Notes under the pieces: model-generated
What the model saw: only the letters and a program-made list of their open reading frames with translations
Databases searched by the model: none
Told to the model about the DNA's origin: nothing
Source of the DNA: Sphingobacterium siyangense
GTDB taxonomy: Bacteria; Bacteroidota; Bacteroidia; Sphingobacteriales; Sphingobacteriaceae
DNA: 64,000 nucleotides
Assembly (NCBI RefSeq): GCF_007830445.1
Contig: NZ_VLKR01000016.1
Coordinates: forward strand, 62,001 to 126,000
Direction of reading: 5' to 3'
Translations under genes and position numbers: made by a program
Shown: one piece after another, positions 42,085-51,394 of the stretch
Numbering within the stretch: the stretch's first letter is position 1
Layout: every line of letters begins with the position of its first letter

Positions 42085-42137
42085 ATGCTAATATCAATGA
42101 TCCTCCACAAAAACGGGAGGATCATTGATATTAGCAT
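42085..42137. terminator. 22-bp perfect stem in the divergent gap
   Basis: Arms 42085-42106 and 42116-42137 pair fully around a nine-base loop. On the plus strand a T-run follows. It lies 16 bp upstream of the DUF2625 start, where no plus-strand gene ends, so it would end antisense transcription or fold in the DUF2625 leader. Confidence 0.6.
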
Positions 42138-42272
42138 TTTTGCCGAAATTAACACAATTCTTTATCGCATCCAAATTACAGCTTGCACAAGAACGTATCG
42201 AAAAAAAATATTCATCGAAAACATGAACATAAAGATTAGGAACCTTGCATCTATTTTAAGTAATTTTAGGTT

Positions 42273-42803
42273 ATGCAACATGAATTAGAAAAACTCAGAT
42301 ACCCCATAGGTCGTTTCGCGATACCCGATGTAATTGACAGCTCCCTGTTGAATGACTGGATCAAGACAATTGCAGATTTTCCGGCTCGGTTAAAATCCGA
42401 AGTCGGCGACCTTACGGACAGTGCGCTAGAGAAGCGTTACCGTCCTGACGGATGGACTATACGTCAGGTCGTTCACCATTGTGCCGACAGCCATATGAAT
42501 AGCTTTGTCCGGTTCAAATTGGCCCTAACGGAAGAAGATCCAACCATCAAATTATATGAAGAAAAATTGTGGGCCGAACTTCCCGACGCCAAAATAATTC
42601 CCATAGAAAGTTCGGTAAAATTGCTTGAAGGTCTACATGAACGTTGGGTCATACTGCTGAAAAGCCTTTCAGCCGAACAACTTGAAAGGGGTTTTATTCA
42701 CCCCGTTACCAAAAGACTAATTTCTTTAAAGGTCAATATAGGCCTGTATGCATGGCATTGTAACCACCACCTCATGCATATTGTCAACGCCAAAAACCAT
42801 TGA
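42273..42803 (+). CDS. DinB-fold YfiT-type bacillithiol transferase / metal-dependent hydrolase
   Basis: The 176-residue product begins LRYPIGRFAIPDVIDSSLLNDWIKTIADFP and has YRPDGWTIRQVVHHCADSHMNSFVRFKLALTE and YAWHCNHHLMHI. The three His residues (VHHCADSH and WHCNHH) form the metal site of the DinB/YfiT fold. YfiT proteins transfer bacillithiol to electrophiles, and Bacteroidota make bacillithiol. The length is normal. It is a single-gene unit with a terminator. Confidence 0.92.
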   Translation: MQHELEKLRYPIGRFAIPDVIDSSLLNDWIKTIADFPARLKSEVGDLTDSALEKRYRPDGWTIRQVVHHCADSHMNSFVRFKLALTEEDPTIKLYEEKLWAELPDAKIIPIESSVKLLEGLHERWVILLKSLSAEQLERGFIHPVTKRLISLKVNIGLYAWHCNHHLMHIVNAKNH

Positions 42804-42813
42804 TGGAATTACA

Positions 42814-42858
42814 TAGCACAATGATCTTTTGACTGCCAGTCAAAAGATCATTGTGCTA
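42814..42858. terminator. Bidirectional terminator, 21-bp stem
   Basis: TAGCACAATGATCTTTTGACT pairs perfectly with its complement across a three-base loop, 11 bp after the YfiT-like stop and 23 bp from the convergent small membrane protein gene. Confidence 0.85.
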
Positions 42859-42880
42859 AATTCACTTTATTGCCTTCACT

Positions 42881-43108
42881 TTACGACAATGACATCGCCC
42901 AAAAAAAGGCTAGCAATCCTGCAATCAGGAGTCCAATAAAACCCGACAGAAAAAACGACAGAAAATAATACCCCGCGGTTCGTGTTTTTTTCTTTACGAT
43001 ATGAACAATACCTACCGTTAACGTATAAATCGTTCCAAATCCAAAAAAAACAATCATGATCAAGTCGATCAGAATGCCACTAAAATCTATATTTGCTGAT
43101 GATAACAT
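42881..43108 (-). CDS. Small two-helix membrane protein, last gene of the WG/Sel1 operon
   Basis: The 75-residue product has two hydrophobic helices (LIDLIMIVFFGFGTIYTLTVGIV, then YYFLSFFLSGFIGLLIAGLLAFF) joined by a basic loop KKKTRT. I recognise no family. The start lies 3 bp after the stop of the WG/Sel1 gene upstream, so it is co-transcribed, and it is followed by a terminator. Confidence 0.75.
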   Translation of the reverse strand: MLSSANIDFSGILIDLIMIVFFGFGTIYTLTVGIVHIVKKKTRTAGYYFLSFFLSGFIGLLIAGLLAFFWAMSLS

Positions 43109-43111
43109 GAT

Positions 43112-45661
43112 TTACTTTTTCTTTTTAAATAGTTTACTAAAAAAGGAAGAACTTGCATTTGAATCATCGGACTGATTATCCCATTGCAATAAATCCTGTT
43201 CGATATCCAGTTCATTGATTTTTGCAAAACCTAACCAATGGACAAATTTTTCCTGATTTCTAAATGTAGGATCATTCTTGTAATAATCCAATAAGCGCGC
43301 TGTGGCACTTTCGTAAACGCCGTAGTCATTGGCACGCTCAAAATAGTGGATCGCTTTTTTACTGTCCTTTTTAAATTTCAGTCCCTGATCATAGAGCAAT
43401 CCATAATAAATATTGGAATAACTATTTTCCTTATCTCTTTTCAAGTAAACCAATAGACGATCGTAATCTTCCAAACTGTAATAGATAGAGGCCATATTGC
43501 TGTTGTTTTCAACTAATTTTAATTCCGCTTTCTGATAATAAGTGAGGGCTTTTTCCAGATCTTCTTCAACATAGATCCCACTTGAATAAAAGTAACCTAA
43601 ATTGGACAAAGCATAGCCATTCCCCAACTCGGCTCCTTTCATGTAAGCATCAAATGACTTTTTCAAGTCTTTGTTATAGCCGATTCCATACTGAAAGAGG
43701 TAGCCAATTGCATTCCAGGCAGGGGCATATTCTTTTTGGGCGGCCTGTTCATAATATTGAATTCCCCTGTCCAAATCTAAAAAACGATTGTCTTCGCTAT
43801 CGGTATCCGTAAAGATATTCCCAAGTTCATGCATGCTGCTTTCATTTCCCTGGTCGGCAGAAAAGGTAAAATAGCGCATCGCCTTTTCAACATCGCCCTG
43901 CCGGTAGCAGTCTAAGGCCATATGATACAAGGTATAACTATCATAGCTGGATTCAAAATTATCGCCCTTTGCAGTCTTCCATCGTTCAAAAAAACGACTA
44001 CATACATCAAAATCTTCTCCTAACAATTGATCCAGCTTCTTCAGAAATTGGCCATATTGTTCTTCCTGAATTACTTCCACACCATCGTAGCCTTTTTTAT
44101 ACAAGCGGTCACCTTGCAATAACATCAGATCCTGATAGTGATTAACGCTTGCACAGACATAATCATAGGCGGAGCTGACGGCCCTTTGCACTGCGTCAAA
44201 ATAGTAATATCTTCCCGCATGGTCTTTCAGAATAAAATAATCCATCACCGCAGCATAAACAATCTTCACATAGTGCGTTGAGATCGGGATCAGCCAGGCC
44301 TTTTCAGCGGCCTGATAGATCCCACTTCCGGCAGCTGTTTCGATGATATAGCAATCCCAGGCACCATTACCGAAATCAGTCCCCCCTTGAATGGATTGCA
44401 TTACCAAGTCTTGCAGTACATAGGCCCGGGCTTCCAGATCAAACAAACGAATGCTACCGGAATTGGCAAAGAACAATGCAGCTCGACCGTTTCCAGCATT
44501 GAGTATATCAACATCTTTGACCAAGAAAGTTCCATCGGGAGACAAAACAGATTTTTTCTTTTTGCTATTCAAATTGACCGCATAAAAATCAAACAGCAGT
44601 TCGCTCAGTGTACCACTGGCAAAAGCACCAAGTAAAATGCCTCTGCTGGAATAATAATGACGCAGTTTATTTTCGGGAATATCTTGATAGATAAATCCAT
44701 CATAATCTATGTCAAACGGCTTGTCTGTACCAAAAACATTGAAGAACTGACCTTGGGCGTCGATAATGTAGTATTGCTGATCTTTCTTTCCCTGGTAATA
44801 ACCGAAAGCAAAATCTTCGAGTTCATCATATTCAAGTGGTATGATTATTTCTCCGTTCCCGACGTTGATCAATCCGTATTTTTTAGCTAAGCTCACCTTA
44901 CCAACGGTTGATCCAACTCCATATTGGGCTGGTGCTGCCGATGAATAAATACAGGGAATAGTTTCTTCTCCGCCCCTATTCAAATAACCGAACAGGTCAT
45001 TTTTCTTTATGACAGCGATCCCTTCATAGTCAAAATCACCAATTTCCTGATAGCTTGCTTCGACCTTCACCTCCCCTTTTGCATTGCGTATCCCCCAAAG
45101 CCCCTGGTCTTCAAAAAATTGATTATCCAGACTATCAATCGCTTCGCTATTCCACCAGCCCAAGCCATAGTTGCCCCATTCCAGCTCGAGCATCGCTAAA
45201 AAAGAAGTATAACCAGCGGGAAGCAAAATAGATTCGAGCTCAGCTATGGACTGTTTTTCGATTGCTTTTTCATAGGGCAAATTCTTCTCATAGACTTCAA
45301 ATGCAAAATCTTTTGCCTGTTGACTATGTTTAACATCGCTCATGTTAAATACATCACTCGCGTTCAGCTGGAAGTAATCAAAGGGCAAACCGTCCAAAAA
45401 ATCGAACAGTTTCCCGATAGCTGCCATGGCCAACGCATCTGAATTTAACCTATATTCACGAATGAGCAAATCATAAAAAGCGCGAAGCTTACGGATTCCA
45501 GGCTCCTTTTCGGAATAAACTAAGGTACCTTTTGCCTTCGGATTAGCAGCAAATAAGGGTAAAAAAAGCGGCGGAATCACATAGTTCCATTCCCCTAAAT
45601 AATGCGGAAAGTAATCTTGATCCTTCTTATCTGTATTGTAAATATATATGCGATGAGCCAT
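43112..45661 (-). CDS. WG-repeat and Sel1-repeat protein (paralogue 2)
   Basis: The 849-residue cytoplasmic protein has no signal peptide. An N-terminal block of about 190 residues begins AHRIYIYNTD and includes GYTSFLAMLELEWGNYGLGWW; it is shared with the next gene upstream. WG-type repeats follow (GLWGIRNAKGEVKVEASYQEIGDF and similar, residues about 190-310). A long middle part has no family that I know. From about residue 590 there are Sel1-type TPR repeats (AMRYFTFSADQGNESSMHELG, PAWNAIGYLFQYGIGYNKDLK and others). It ends in a basic tail FFSKLFKKKK. WG and Sel1 repeats are protein-binding scaffolds; the partner is unknown. Confidence 0.88.
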   Translation of the reverse strand: MAHRIYIYNTDKKDQDYFPHYLGEWNYVIPPLFLPLFAANPKAKGTLVYSEKEPGIRKLRAFYDLLIREYRLNSDALAMAAIGKLFDFLDGLPFDYFQLNASDVFNMSDVKHSQQAKDFAFEVYEKNLPYEKAIEKQSIAELESILLPAGYTSFLAMLELEWGNYGLGWWNSEAIDSLDNQFFEDQGLWGIRNAKGEVKVEASYQEIGDFDYEGIAVIKKNDLFGYLNRGGEETIPCIYSSAAPAQYGVGSTVGKVSLAKKYGLINVGNGEIIIPLEYDELEDFAFGYYQGKKDQQYYIIDAQGQFFNVFGTDKPFDIDYDGFIYQDIPENKLRHYYSSRGILLGAFASGTLSELLFDFYAVNLNSKKKKSVLSPDGTFLVKDVDILNAGNGRAALFFANSGSIRLFDLEARAYVLQDLVMQSIQGGTDFGNGAWDCYIIETAAGSGIYQAAEKAWLIPISTHYVKIVYAAVMDYFILKDHAGRYYYFDAVQRAVSSAYDYVCASVNHYQDLMLLQGDRLYKKGYDGVEVIQEEQYGQFLKKLDQLLGEDFDVCSRFFERWKTAKGDNFESSYDSYTLYHMALDCYRQGDVEKAMRYFTFSADQGNESSMHELGNIFTDTDSEDNRFLDLDRGIQYYEQAAQKEYAPAWNAIGYLFQYGIGYNKDLKKSFDAYMKGAELGNGYALSNLGYFYSSGIYVEEDLEKALTYYQKAELKLVENNSNMASIYYSLEDYDRLLVYLKRDKENSYSNIYYGLLYDQGLKFKKDSKKAIHYFERANDYGVYESATARLLDYYKNDPTFRNQEKFVHWLGFAKINELDIEQDLLQWDNQSDDSNASSSFFSKLFKKKK

Positions 45662-45686
45662 TTTCTATGCGATAATAATTCTCTTA

Positions 45687-48164
45687 CTATTGATCAATTT
45701 CAACAGCATTTTCTTTAGCAAAATTTAACCAAAACTCGTATTTATCCACGTTTGCTGCAGCTCCATGCGCAGCATACAGCTGCAGCAAACGATTGACAGC
45801 ATAGGCATACACGTTTTCTTCATTGGCTTGCTCATAGTAACGGATCGCTTTTGGCAAACTTTGTTTAACGCCCAGTCCTTCCTCATACAAAATCCCATAA
45901 TAAATAGCGGCAAATTGATTTGTGGTATCCCTTTTTAAATAACGCAATAAGTTCGCGTAATCTTGTTTTTGATAATAGATTTCTGCCATTTGCGCATCGT
46001 TGGGGATACCCGCTTTTTCAGCTTGTTTAAAGTAATCTAAGGCTAAGGCATAGTCCTGTTCCACATAGGCTCCTTCGTAATACCAATTCCCTAAGTTGGT
46101 CATGGCTTGCGCCTCTCCAAGCGCAACAGCTTGCTGATACCCTTTTAAGGCCTTCGAAATATCCAATTCAACACCATGCGCTGTCGCATATAGAAAGGCC
46201 CAGTTATTCCATGCCTGAGCATGGTTCTGCGCCATTGCCTGTTCATAGAAGAACTTTCCCTTTGCGATATCCATTCCATCGTAGCCTGCATCTGTATATA
46301 TATTTCCAAGGAAATATTGGCAGTCTGCACTGCCCCGATCGGCCGCGATTTTGAGCAGCCGAATGGCTTCGGAGACCTTCCCTTCAGCATCGAGCTTCTT
46401 CCCCCTTTCAAGCAGTGTGTCATTATCGAAATACTGTTCATATCCATCACCCTTGCGTTTCGTCCAGGCTTGATAAAACTGCACAAAATAGCTTTGATCA
46501 CGCCCCTGTAGCTGATAACGTTCTGTATATAAATGCCCGAATGCTGTTTCGGGTATCTCTATCACATTCCGGTTTAGGTCGAGATGAAAGATCTTCTCTC
46601 CCTTAAAAAGCAACAGGAGTTCGCCTGAGATTGCCTCAGGTGCTGGATAATGAAAAGGCGAACAAATATAATCGTAAAGCTCACTGCAAAAGTTAAGCTT
46701 CGTATCGAAATAGCGCATTCCCACAGGACAGTGTATGCGCATAAAATCCAAAAAGCAATGTTCGATTTTCTGATGGGTAATAGCAGGTTCAAGTAACCAT
46801 TCCCCCCGATGAGCATCATAAATCCCCTGTCCTTGAACACAGCTTACGACAAAAATATCTTTGCGGTATTGCTGTATGCTATCTACAGCTACTTTATCTA
46901 TCAGGCTATCCATCAGTCGAAATACCCCCTGTTCAAGCGAGTAAATCTGCCATCTTTTATTTTTGAGATAGGCAATACTTTGATAGCCATCCAAGACTAT
47001 AATCCGATCAATTCCTTCATCCAAAATATTACCATCGGGTTGAATGACGGCAATTTTGGGCTGTAGCTTATTGGGTTTAATCCAAAAATATCGATTGGCT
47101 AGCGGCTCCAGACTACCTTCCAGAAAAGTCCCTAAATACTGACCGTCCATTCGGTAATATTTCCTTTTTATCGTTCCTTTTTGCCGGTTATAGAACAGCT
47201 TGTTATAGTCATACATAAACGGCTCGGGTGCAGGATCTGAAATAATCAATCGTCCTTCAGCCGAAAGGAGAATGTGGCTATCCCCTTGTCTTGCGTTTAT
47301 AAATCCATAGGCAATCCAGTCAAGTTCATCATAGATTGCAGGTATGCTCAGCTGTTTGGCATCTATATGCAGTACCCCACGTTTTCCTGCCACTTCTACT
47401 TCAGCGTAATTGTTACCATTGATATGCCGCGCATCGAAAGCGTCGCTATATTGACAGGACAGCAGCTCAGCGCCGCTAGCATTGATATAACCATATTGTC
47501 CATTTGATTGAACTACCGCAATCCCCTGATCGTTGAATTCAAATATCTCATCATAAATCGCGTCAAGCAAAATATCACCTTTAGCATTTTTTAATCCTTG
47601 CTTTCCCTCTACTTCAAAAACTTCCGTTCCTGGTCCTTTCAACACCTCTTCTGCCCATAAGCCCAAGCCATAATCAATCCAATCGGTTTGAAGAGCATCT
47701 AAAAATGAAGTATAACCAGACTCTTTCACAAGCGGGTCCAGCGGATCTAAGGACTGTTCTTCGACCGCTTGTTCATACAAAGCGGCCTTCATTCTTATTT
47801 CCGCCACCCAATCTTTGGCCTGCTCCGCGCCATTTTCTTCATTCATGGTAAAAACATCGCGTCCATCGATTTGAAAAGTATCGAAAGGCAAAGCCTCCAA
47901 AAATTCAAACATCCTATTGACAGGCTCAAAATATATTTTTTTATAATGCAATTGATACCTATCAGCCAACAACGCATAAAAATAGCGCAGTCGTGCGATC
48001 CCATCTTCCTTGTTTGCATAAAGCTGGCTGCCTTTGGACCGGATATTGGCGGAAAATAAAGGTAGCATCAGGAAAGGAATTTCATAATTCCATTCGGCCA
48101 GATAAGAAGGATATGTTTCTTTGGTCTTGAGATTTACATTATAGATATAAATACGATGTGCCAT
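45687..48164 (-). CDS. WG-repeat and Sel1-repeat protein (paralogue 1)
   Basis: From ATG 48164 the product has 825 residues and the same layout as the gene 25 bp downstream: AHRIYIYNVN start, GYTSFLDALQTDWIDYGLGLW, WG repeats (GKQGLKNAKGDILLDAIYDEI, GQYGYINASGAELLSCQYSD), an unassigned middle and C-terminal Sel1 repeats (AIRLLKIAADRGSADCQYFLG, AQAWNNWAFLYATAHGVELD). It lacks the basic tail of paralogue 2. An in-frame start at 48224 is less likely as the shared N-terminus starts at 48164. The pair looks like an old tandem duplication. Confidence 0.88.
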   Translation of the reverse strand: MAHRIYIYNVNLKTKETYPSYLAEWNYEIPFLMLPLFSANIRSKGSQLYANKEDGIARLRYFYALLADRYQLHYKKIYFEPVNRMFEFLEALPFDTFQIDGRDVFTMNEENGAEQAKDWVAEIRMKAALYEQAVEEQSLDPLDPLVKESGYTSFLDALQTDWIDYGLGLWAEEVLKGPGTEVFEVEGKQGLKNAKGDILLDAIYDEIFEFNDQGIAVVQSNGQYGYINASGAELLSCQYSDAFDARHINGNNYAEVEVAGKRGVLHIDAKQLSIPAIYDELDWIAYGFINARQGDSHILLSAEGRLIISDPAPEPFMYDYNKLFYNRQKGTIKRKYYRMDGQYLGTFLEGSLEPLANRYFWIKPNKLQPKIAVIQPDGNILDEGIDRIIVLDGYQSIAYLKNKRWQIYSLEQGVFRLMDSLIDKVAVDSIQQYRKDIFVVSCVQGQGIYDAHRGEWLLEPAITHQKIEHCFLDFMRIHCPVGMRYFDTKLNFCSELYDYICSPFHYPAPEAISGELLLLFKGEKIFHLDLNRNVIEIPETAFGHLYTERYQLQGRDQSYFVQFYQAWTKRKGDGYEQYFDNDTLLERGKKLDAEGKVSEAIRLLKIAADRGSADCQYFLGNIYTDAGYDGMDIAKGKFFYEQAMAQNHAQAWNNWAFLYATAHGVELDISKALKGYQQAVALGEAQAMTNLGNWYYEGAYVEQDYALALDYFKQAEKAGIPNDAQMAEIYYQKQDYANLLRYLKRDTTNQFAAIYYGILYEEGLGVKQSLPKAIRYYEQANEENVYAYAVNRLLQLYAAHGAAANVDKYEFWLNFAKENAVEIDQ

Positions 48165-48281
48165 GCGCGAATTTTTCTGTTTGTCGTTATATCGCAGTAA
48201 TCCATTCCATATGACAAGAATCATGCGAATGCTGTAAAAATACCGTATTTATCGATTTTTTCGATTAGCGGAAAACAGGGA

Positions 48282-48312
48282 TTTTTTTCTCAGCCTATTT
48301 TAGGCAACTTTG
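48282..48312 (+). promoter_or_regulatory. Candidate promoter for the lipoprotein pair, with a palindrome in the spacer
   Basis: TTTT (48282-48285) lies 19 bp upstream of CAACTTTG (48305-48312), a seven-of-eight -7 match. GCCTATTTTAGGC, a perfect inverted repeat, fills 48293-48305. The start codon is 27 bp downstream. Confidence 0.4.
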
Positions 48313-48338
48313 GTTTGGATTTTGTAACGGAAAGAACA

Positions 48339-48896
48339 ATGAATCATGTCAAATACAGTTATTATATCGGCGCATTGATACTTCTTTCATTGCAAATTGC
48401 CTGTCAGGAAAAATCAAAGCCACAGGAAGCACACCTAGCACCCGCAAAAACGACGGAAAGACCAGTCAAAGATACCGTCTTAAAAGACACCGCATTGCCA
48501 AAACACGCCAAACTGGATAGCATTGACCATGCCAATGCGCAAAGTGTACTGGAATCTGATGAAGTCACCACAGCTTATGTAAACCTAGCTTCTCAAGACA
48601 GCATCATACGCCTACATTCGAATATACGTTTAGACCATCGCTTCTTTGGCTATGAGCAGGCAGATATAGGCTCAAAAAAACTACTTTTATTTTCCATCTT
48701 TACCAACGATGTGGAACACAATCCATTTCAACTCAAACTGGGCGCATATTACGATACCTCTGGCTTAGACAGTAAAGGCTCAAAACTAAAATATGTGGAC
48801 ACAAAGGGTGATTTTGTGCAAGCTAAATTCATCGATTCGACCGATATACCGGTATGCACGATCTATTTCGAAAAAAAATGGGTCGAGATCGAATAA
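48339..48896 (+). CDS. Hypothetical lipoprotein
   Basis: From ATG 48339 the product has 185 residues. The signal peptide ends in LQIACQEK with a lipidation Cys. A Lys/Thr/Ala-rich linker runs to about residue 60, and the remainder (RLDHRFFGYEQADIGSKKLLLFSIFTNDVEHNPF) has no family that I recognise. An in-frame start at 48315 is less likely as the signal peptide begins at 48339. It is divergent from the WG/Sel1 operon and 49 bp upstream of a second lipoprotein gene. Confidence 0.72.
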   Translation: MNHVKYSYYIGALILLSLQIACQEKSKPQEAHLAPAKTTERPVKDTVLKDTALPKHAKLDSIDHANAQSVLESDEVTTAYVNLASQDSIIRLHSNIRLDHRFFGYEQADIGSKKLLLFSIFTNDVEHNPFQLKLGAYYDTSGLDSKGSKLKYVDTKGDFVQAKFIDSTDIPVCTIYFEKKWVEIE

Positions 48897-48945
48897 AAAA
48901 CATGTATAACCAATTTCAAAAAAGTACAACTAACCTAAAACAACC

Positions 48946-49506
48946 ATGAAGTTCACTATAAAAACTATTTTTCTACCCTGTATAGCATTGCTTTTTAGCT
49001 GCCAACAAAAGAATGAGGCTCAAAAAACAGCCATTGCAGTTAGTACCCCAGCCAGTATAGACACTTTACAGAAAAAGGAGGCGATGAAATCCACACCCAA
49101 TGATGACCTGGCTCTTTTTAATCAGCTCTATCCGATTGATATTCTTCAGCCGGAGAGCAAAAATAGTTTCAAGAAATATGGTATCGAATTTTCAGGAATA
49201 TGTTATGCCTGTGATCTTGCAGAAATCAAAATAAATAAAAAACAGCTGCTTTTGGTCAATGTCTGTGATTCCAATGAAATCTATCAGATTAAAGAATTTA
49301 CCGCTATCAGCAACGACACAGGCCTAATCATAAAGACCCAGCACAATGAATTTATCTTCAAGCGAGTAGAGAAAGAGCCTATTTTCGAATTACAAATCAA
49401 GGGGGATTCGCTGTTGCTAAAGAATAAACGTATCGCAAAATACTACACCCAGAAATCTTTGATCGATCAATTTGAAGTACATGATTGTGGTGATTTTCAG
49501 GGTTAG
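48946..49506 (+). CDS. Hypothetical lipoprotein
   Basis: The 186-residue product has a lipoprotein signal (FLPCIALLFSCQQK), a charged linker and a folded part of about 120 residues with FSGICYACDLAEIKINKKQLLLVNVCDSN. The layout is like that of the preceding lipoprotein, though sequence identity is low by eye. The gene is on the same strand 49 bp downstream, so the two are probably co-transcribed. The function is unknown. Confidence 0.7.
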   Translation: MKFTIKTIFLPCIALLFSCQQKNEAQKTAIAVSTPASIDTLQKKEAMKSTPNDDLALFNQLYPIDILQPESKNSFKKYGIEFSGICYACDLAEIKINKKQLLLVNVCDSNEIYQIKEFTAISNDTGLIIKTQHNEFIFKRVEKEPIFELQIKGDSLLLKNKRIAKYYTQKSLIDQFEVHDCGDFQG

Positions 49507-49627
49507 CACCGGCTTGATTTCGTTGGTATTCACGAATAGCAACAGATCAGGAGAATAAAACAATCCCGATTATTAATAAATGACCTTATACGAATTATTT
49601 CATTTCTGCCTGCTCCCCCTGTTCTAC

Positions 49628-50332
49628 TTATACTTCAAAATAAAACCCCGATTCAGTAAGTTCTTTATATTTTACCCTATCAAAACTATAAATCTTCGCA
49701 GCCCTGGCACGCCGATCTTTCTGCTTATCGCTGTGGTCGATCAATAAACCCATGCTGAGGATTTTTTTTCGAAAATTCCCACGGTCAATTGACCGTTGCA
49801 AAACAGTTTCATACAAATTGTGCAAATCGGGCAAGGTAAACTGTTCGGGCAGCAGCTCAAAACCGATCGGCTGATAACGTATTTTCCCTTTGAGCCTTTC
49901 GATGGCGGTATTCAAGATCTGTTTATGGTCAAAAGCGAGGTCTTTATTTTCAGCAATGCCAAACCATTTTACAGCTTCAATATCCGCACCCGCTTCCAAA
50001 ATATACGTTTCAGGCTTGACAAGCGCATAATAAGCAATGCTGATCACTCTTCCGCGCGGATCACGCGCTAAGTCTGAAAATGTATAAAGCTGTTCAAGGA
50101 AAATATCCTTGAGACCGGCCTCCTCCTGCAGTTTACGAAGCGCACAGTCGTCGGCGGTTTCTTCTTCCTGAATAAAACCACCTGGAAAAGCCCATTTTCC
50201 CAAGAAAGGTTCTATTGCACGTTTGGTCAATAATACCTTAAGCTGGTTTTTATCAAAACCGAAGATCACACAGTCAACCGTTACTGCAGGCCTCGGATAT
50301 TCATATACATATTTTTTTGCTGAGCTTGCCAT
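49628..50332 (-). CDS. nrtR: NrtR-type Nudix-related transcriptional regulator of NAD metabolism
   Basis: The 234-residue product has an N-terminal Nudix domain and a C-terminal winged helix (about residues 150-230, LPEQFTLPDLHNLYETVLQRS, then FRKKILSMGLL), the NrtR layout. The Nudix box reads GFIQEEETADDCALRKLQEEAG; the conserved Arg-Glu pair is Arg-Lys here, so hydrolase activity is probably lost. NrtR proteins bind ADP-ribose and repress NAD genes. It starts 3 bp after the nicotinamidase-like gene ends. Its targets are probably the inverted repeats at the prs promoter. Confidence 0.9.
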   Translation of the reverse strand: MASSAKKYVYEYPRPAVTVDCVIFGFDKNQLKVLLTKRAIEPFLGKWAFPGGFIQEEETADDCALRKLQEEAGLKDIFLEQLYTFSDLARDPRGRVISIAYYALVKPETYILEAGADIEAVKWFGIAENKDLAFDHKQILNTAIERLKGKIRYQPIGFELLPEQFTLPDLHNLYETVLQRSIDRGNFRKKILSMGLLIDHSDKQKDRRARAAKIYSFDRVKYKELTESGFYFEV

Positions 50333-50335
50333 GTA

Positions 50336-51256
50336 CTACAAATTTACTTCGGTTGACAATTTGATCTGTATCCCATATTTTTCTTTTAAAGCATCAAACT
50401 GCAGGAAGGTTTGCTCTTCAAATCCGGCAATCGGCGACATGCAGTCTATCAATAAGGTAATACGGGAGGTGATGGACCGATCATGTTCAAAATACTCCAA
50501 AATCTGCACCGCCGAAGCCAATACGCAATGGCTTGATGCCTCTCCCGCGATATAAATGGCATCGTGTGCCCGTATTGCTTCAAGTACAGCATGGTTTACG
50601 AATTTATGACCATCATATTCGGCTTTAATAATACCATACATTTCCGTATTCGGATCCTGTCCTTTGTAAACCAAGACTGGTTTTACCTGACGCACAGCAC
50701 TATGAAAATAGAGCATATTCGTAAATTGACTCTCAAGCTGTGCGCCAGAGGTCCCCTCCAAACAGTGATATGGCCAGATACACAATTGTTTTTTTCCCTC
50801 AGCTTCCAAATGCTGAAGATAATCCAGCGCTAAGGCTGTATGGCCATTCACAGCACGCCAGATACCATCGCGGACATCAGCATAGCGAATGATGGTAAAT
50901 GGCTCCGGATGATTTCCTTCCGTATCGAGCCACCAATCGGCATGGAAAATCTGCATCATCGAATGACAATCAAGACTGCACATCACTTGTGTCAGCGAGC
51001 CCAAATTACGGTACATCCATTGTGTTAGACGCTGAACATCTGCTTTGGAACCATTGACCGCAAGACTCCCAATAGATTCCATAAAATCGTTCTGAACATC
51101 TATTGCCAAAAGCAGCGTCCGTTTCAGGTCCGAAGCTGCAGGCCTGACCTGCTCCTTTTCTGCCAATGCCAGCATTGCCGGTATATTATCACTTTTGCCG
51201 CTGGCAATATGCTGCACATCGACAATCTGATCAAATGGTGTTATCATGCTATTCAT
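50336..51256 (-). CDS. Nicotinamidase-like cysteine hydrolase (isochorismatase fold)
   Basis: The 306-residue product is longer than typical PncA (about 210). The catalytic Asp is in LLLAIDVQNDFM (near residue 50), the metal site resembles SLDCHSMMQIFHADWW, the Lys is in VLVYKGQDPNTE and the nucleophile Cys in GEASSHCVLASAV (near residue 243). These are the triad positions of nicotinamidases. Conversion of nicotinamide to nicotinate would feed the NadE route. It lies in the NAD salvage cluster, separated from nadE by 177 bp and next to nrtR. Confidence 0.85.
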   Translation of the reverse strand: MNSMITPFDQIVDVQHIASGKSDNIPAMLALAEKEQVRPAASDLKRTLLLAIDVQNDFMESIGSLAVNGSKADVQRLTQWMYRNLGSLTQVMCSLDCHSMMQIFHADWWLDTEGNHPEPFTIIRYADVRDGIWRAVNGHTALALDYLQHLEAEGKKQLCIWPYHCLEGTSGAQLESQFTNMLYFHSAVRQVKPVLVYKGQDPNTEMYGIIKAEYDGHKFVNHAVLEAIRAHDAIYIAGEASSHCVLASAVQILEYFEHDRSITSRITLLIDCMSPIAGFEEQTFLQFDALKEKYGIQIKLSTEVNL

Positions 51257-51394
51257 TTTCTTTCATCAATATTTATTTCAACGCCGCATTTATTACGCAA
51301 AACGATGAGGCCATTAAACTTTTCCTCCAATTAAAAATCATCTTCATTAAAGCATAGTTTTTGTCTCTTGTTAGCTGCTATGAAGTGCTTGCGT

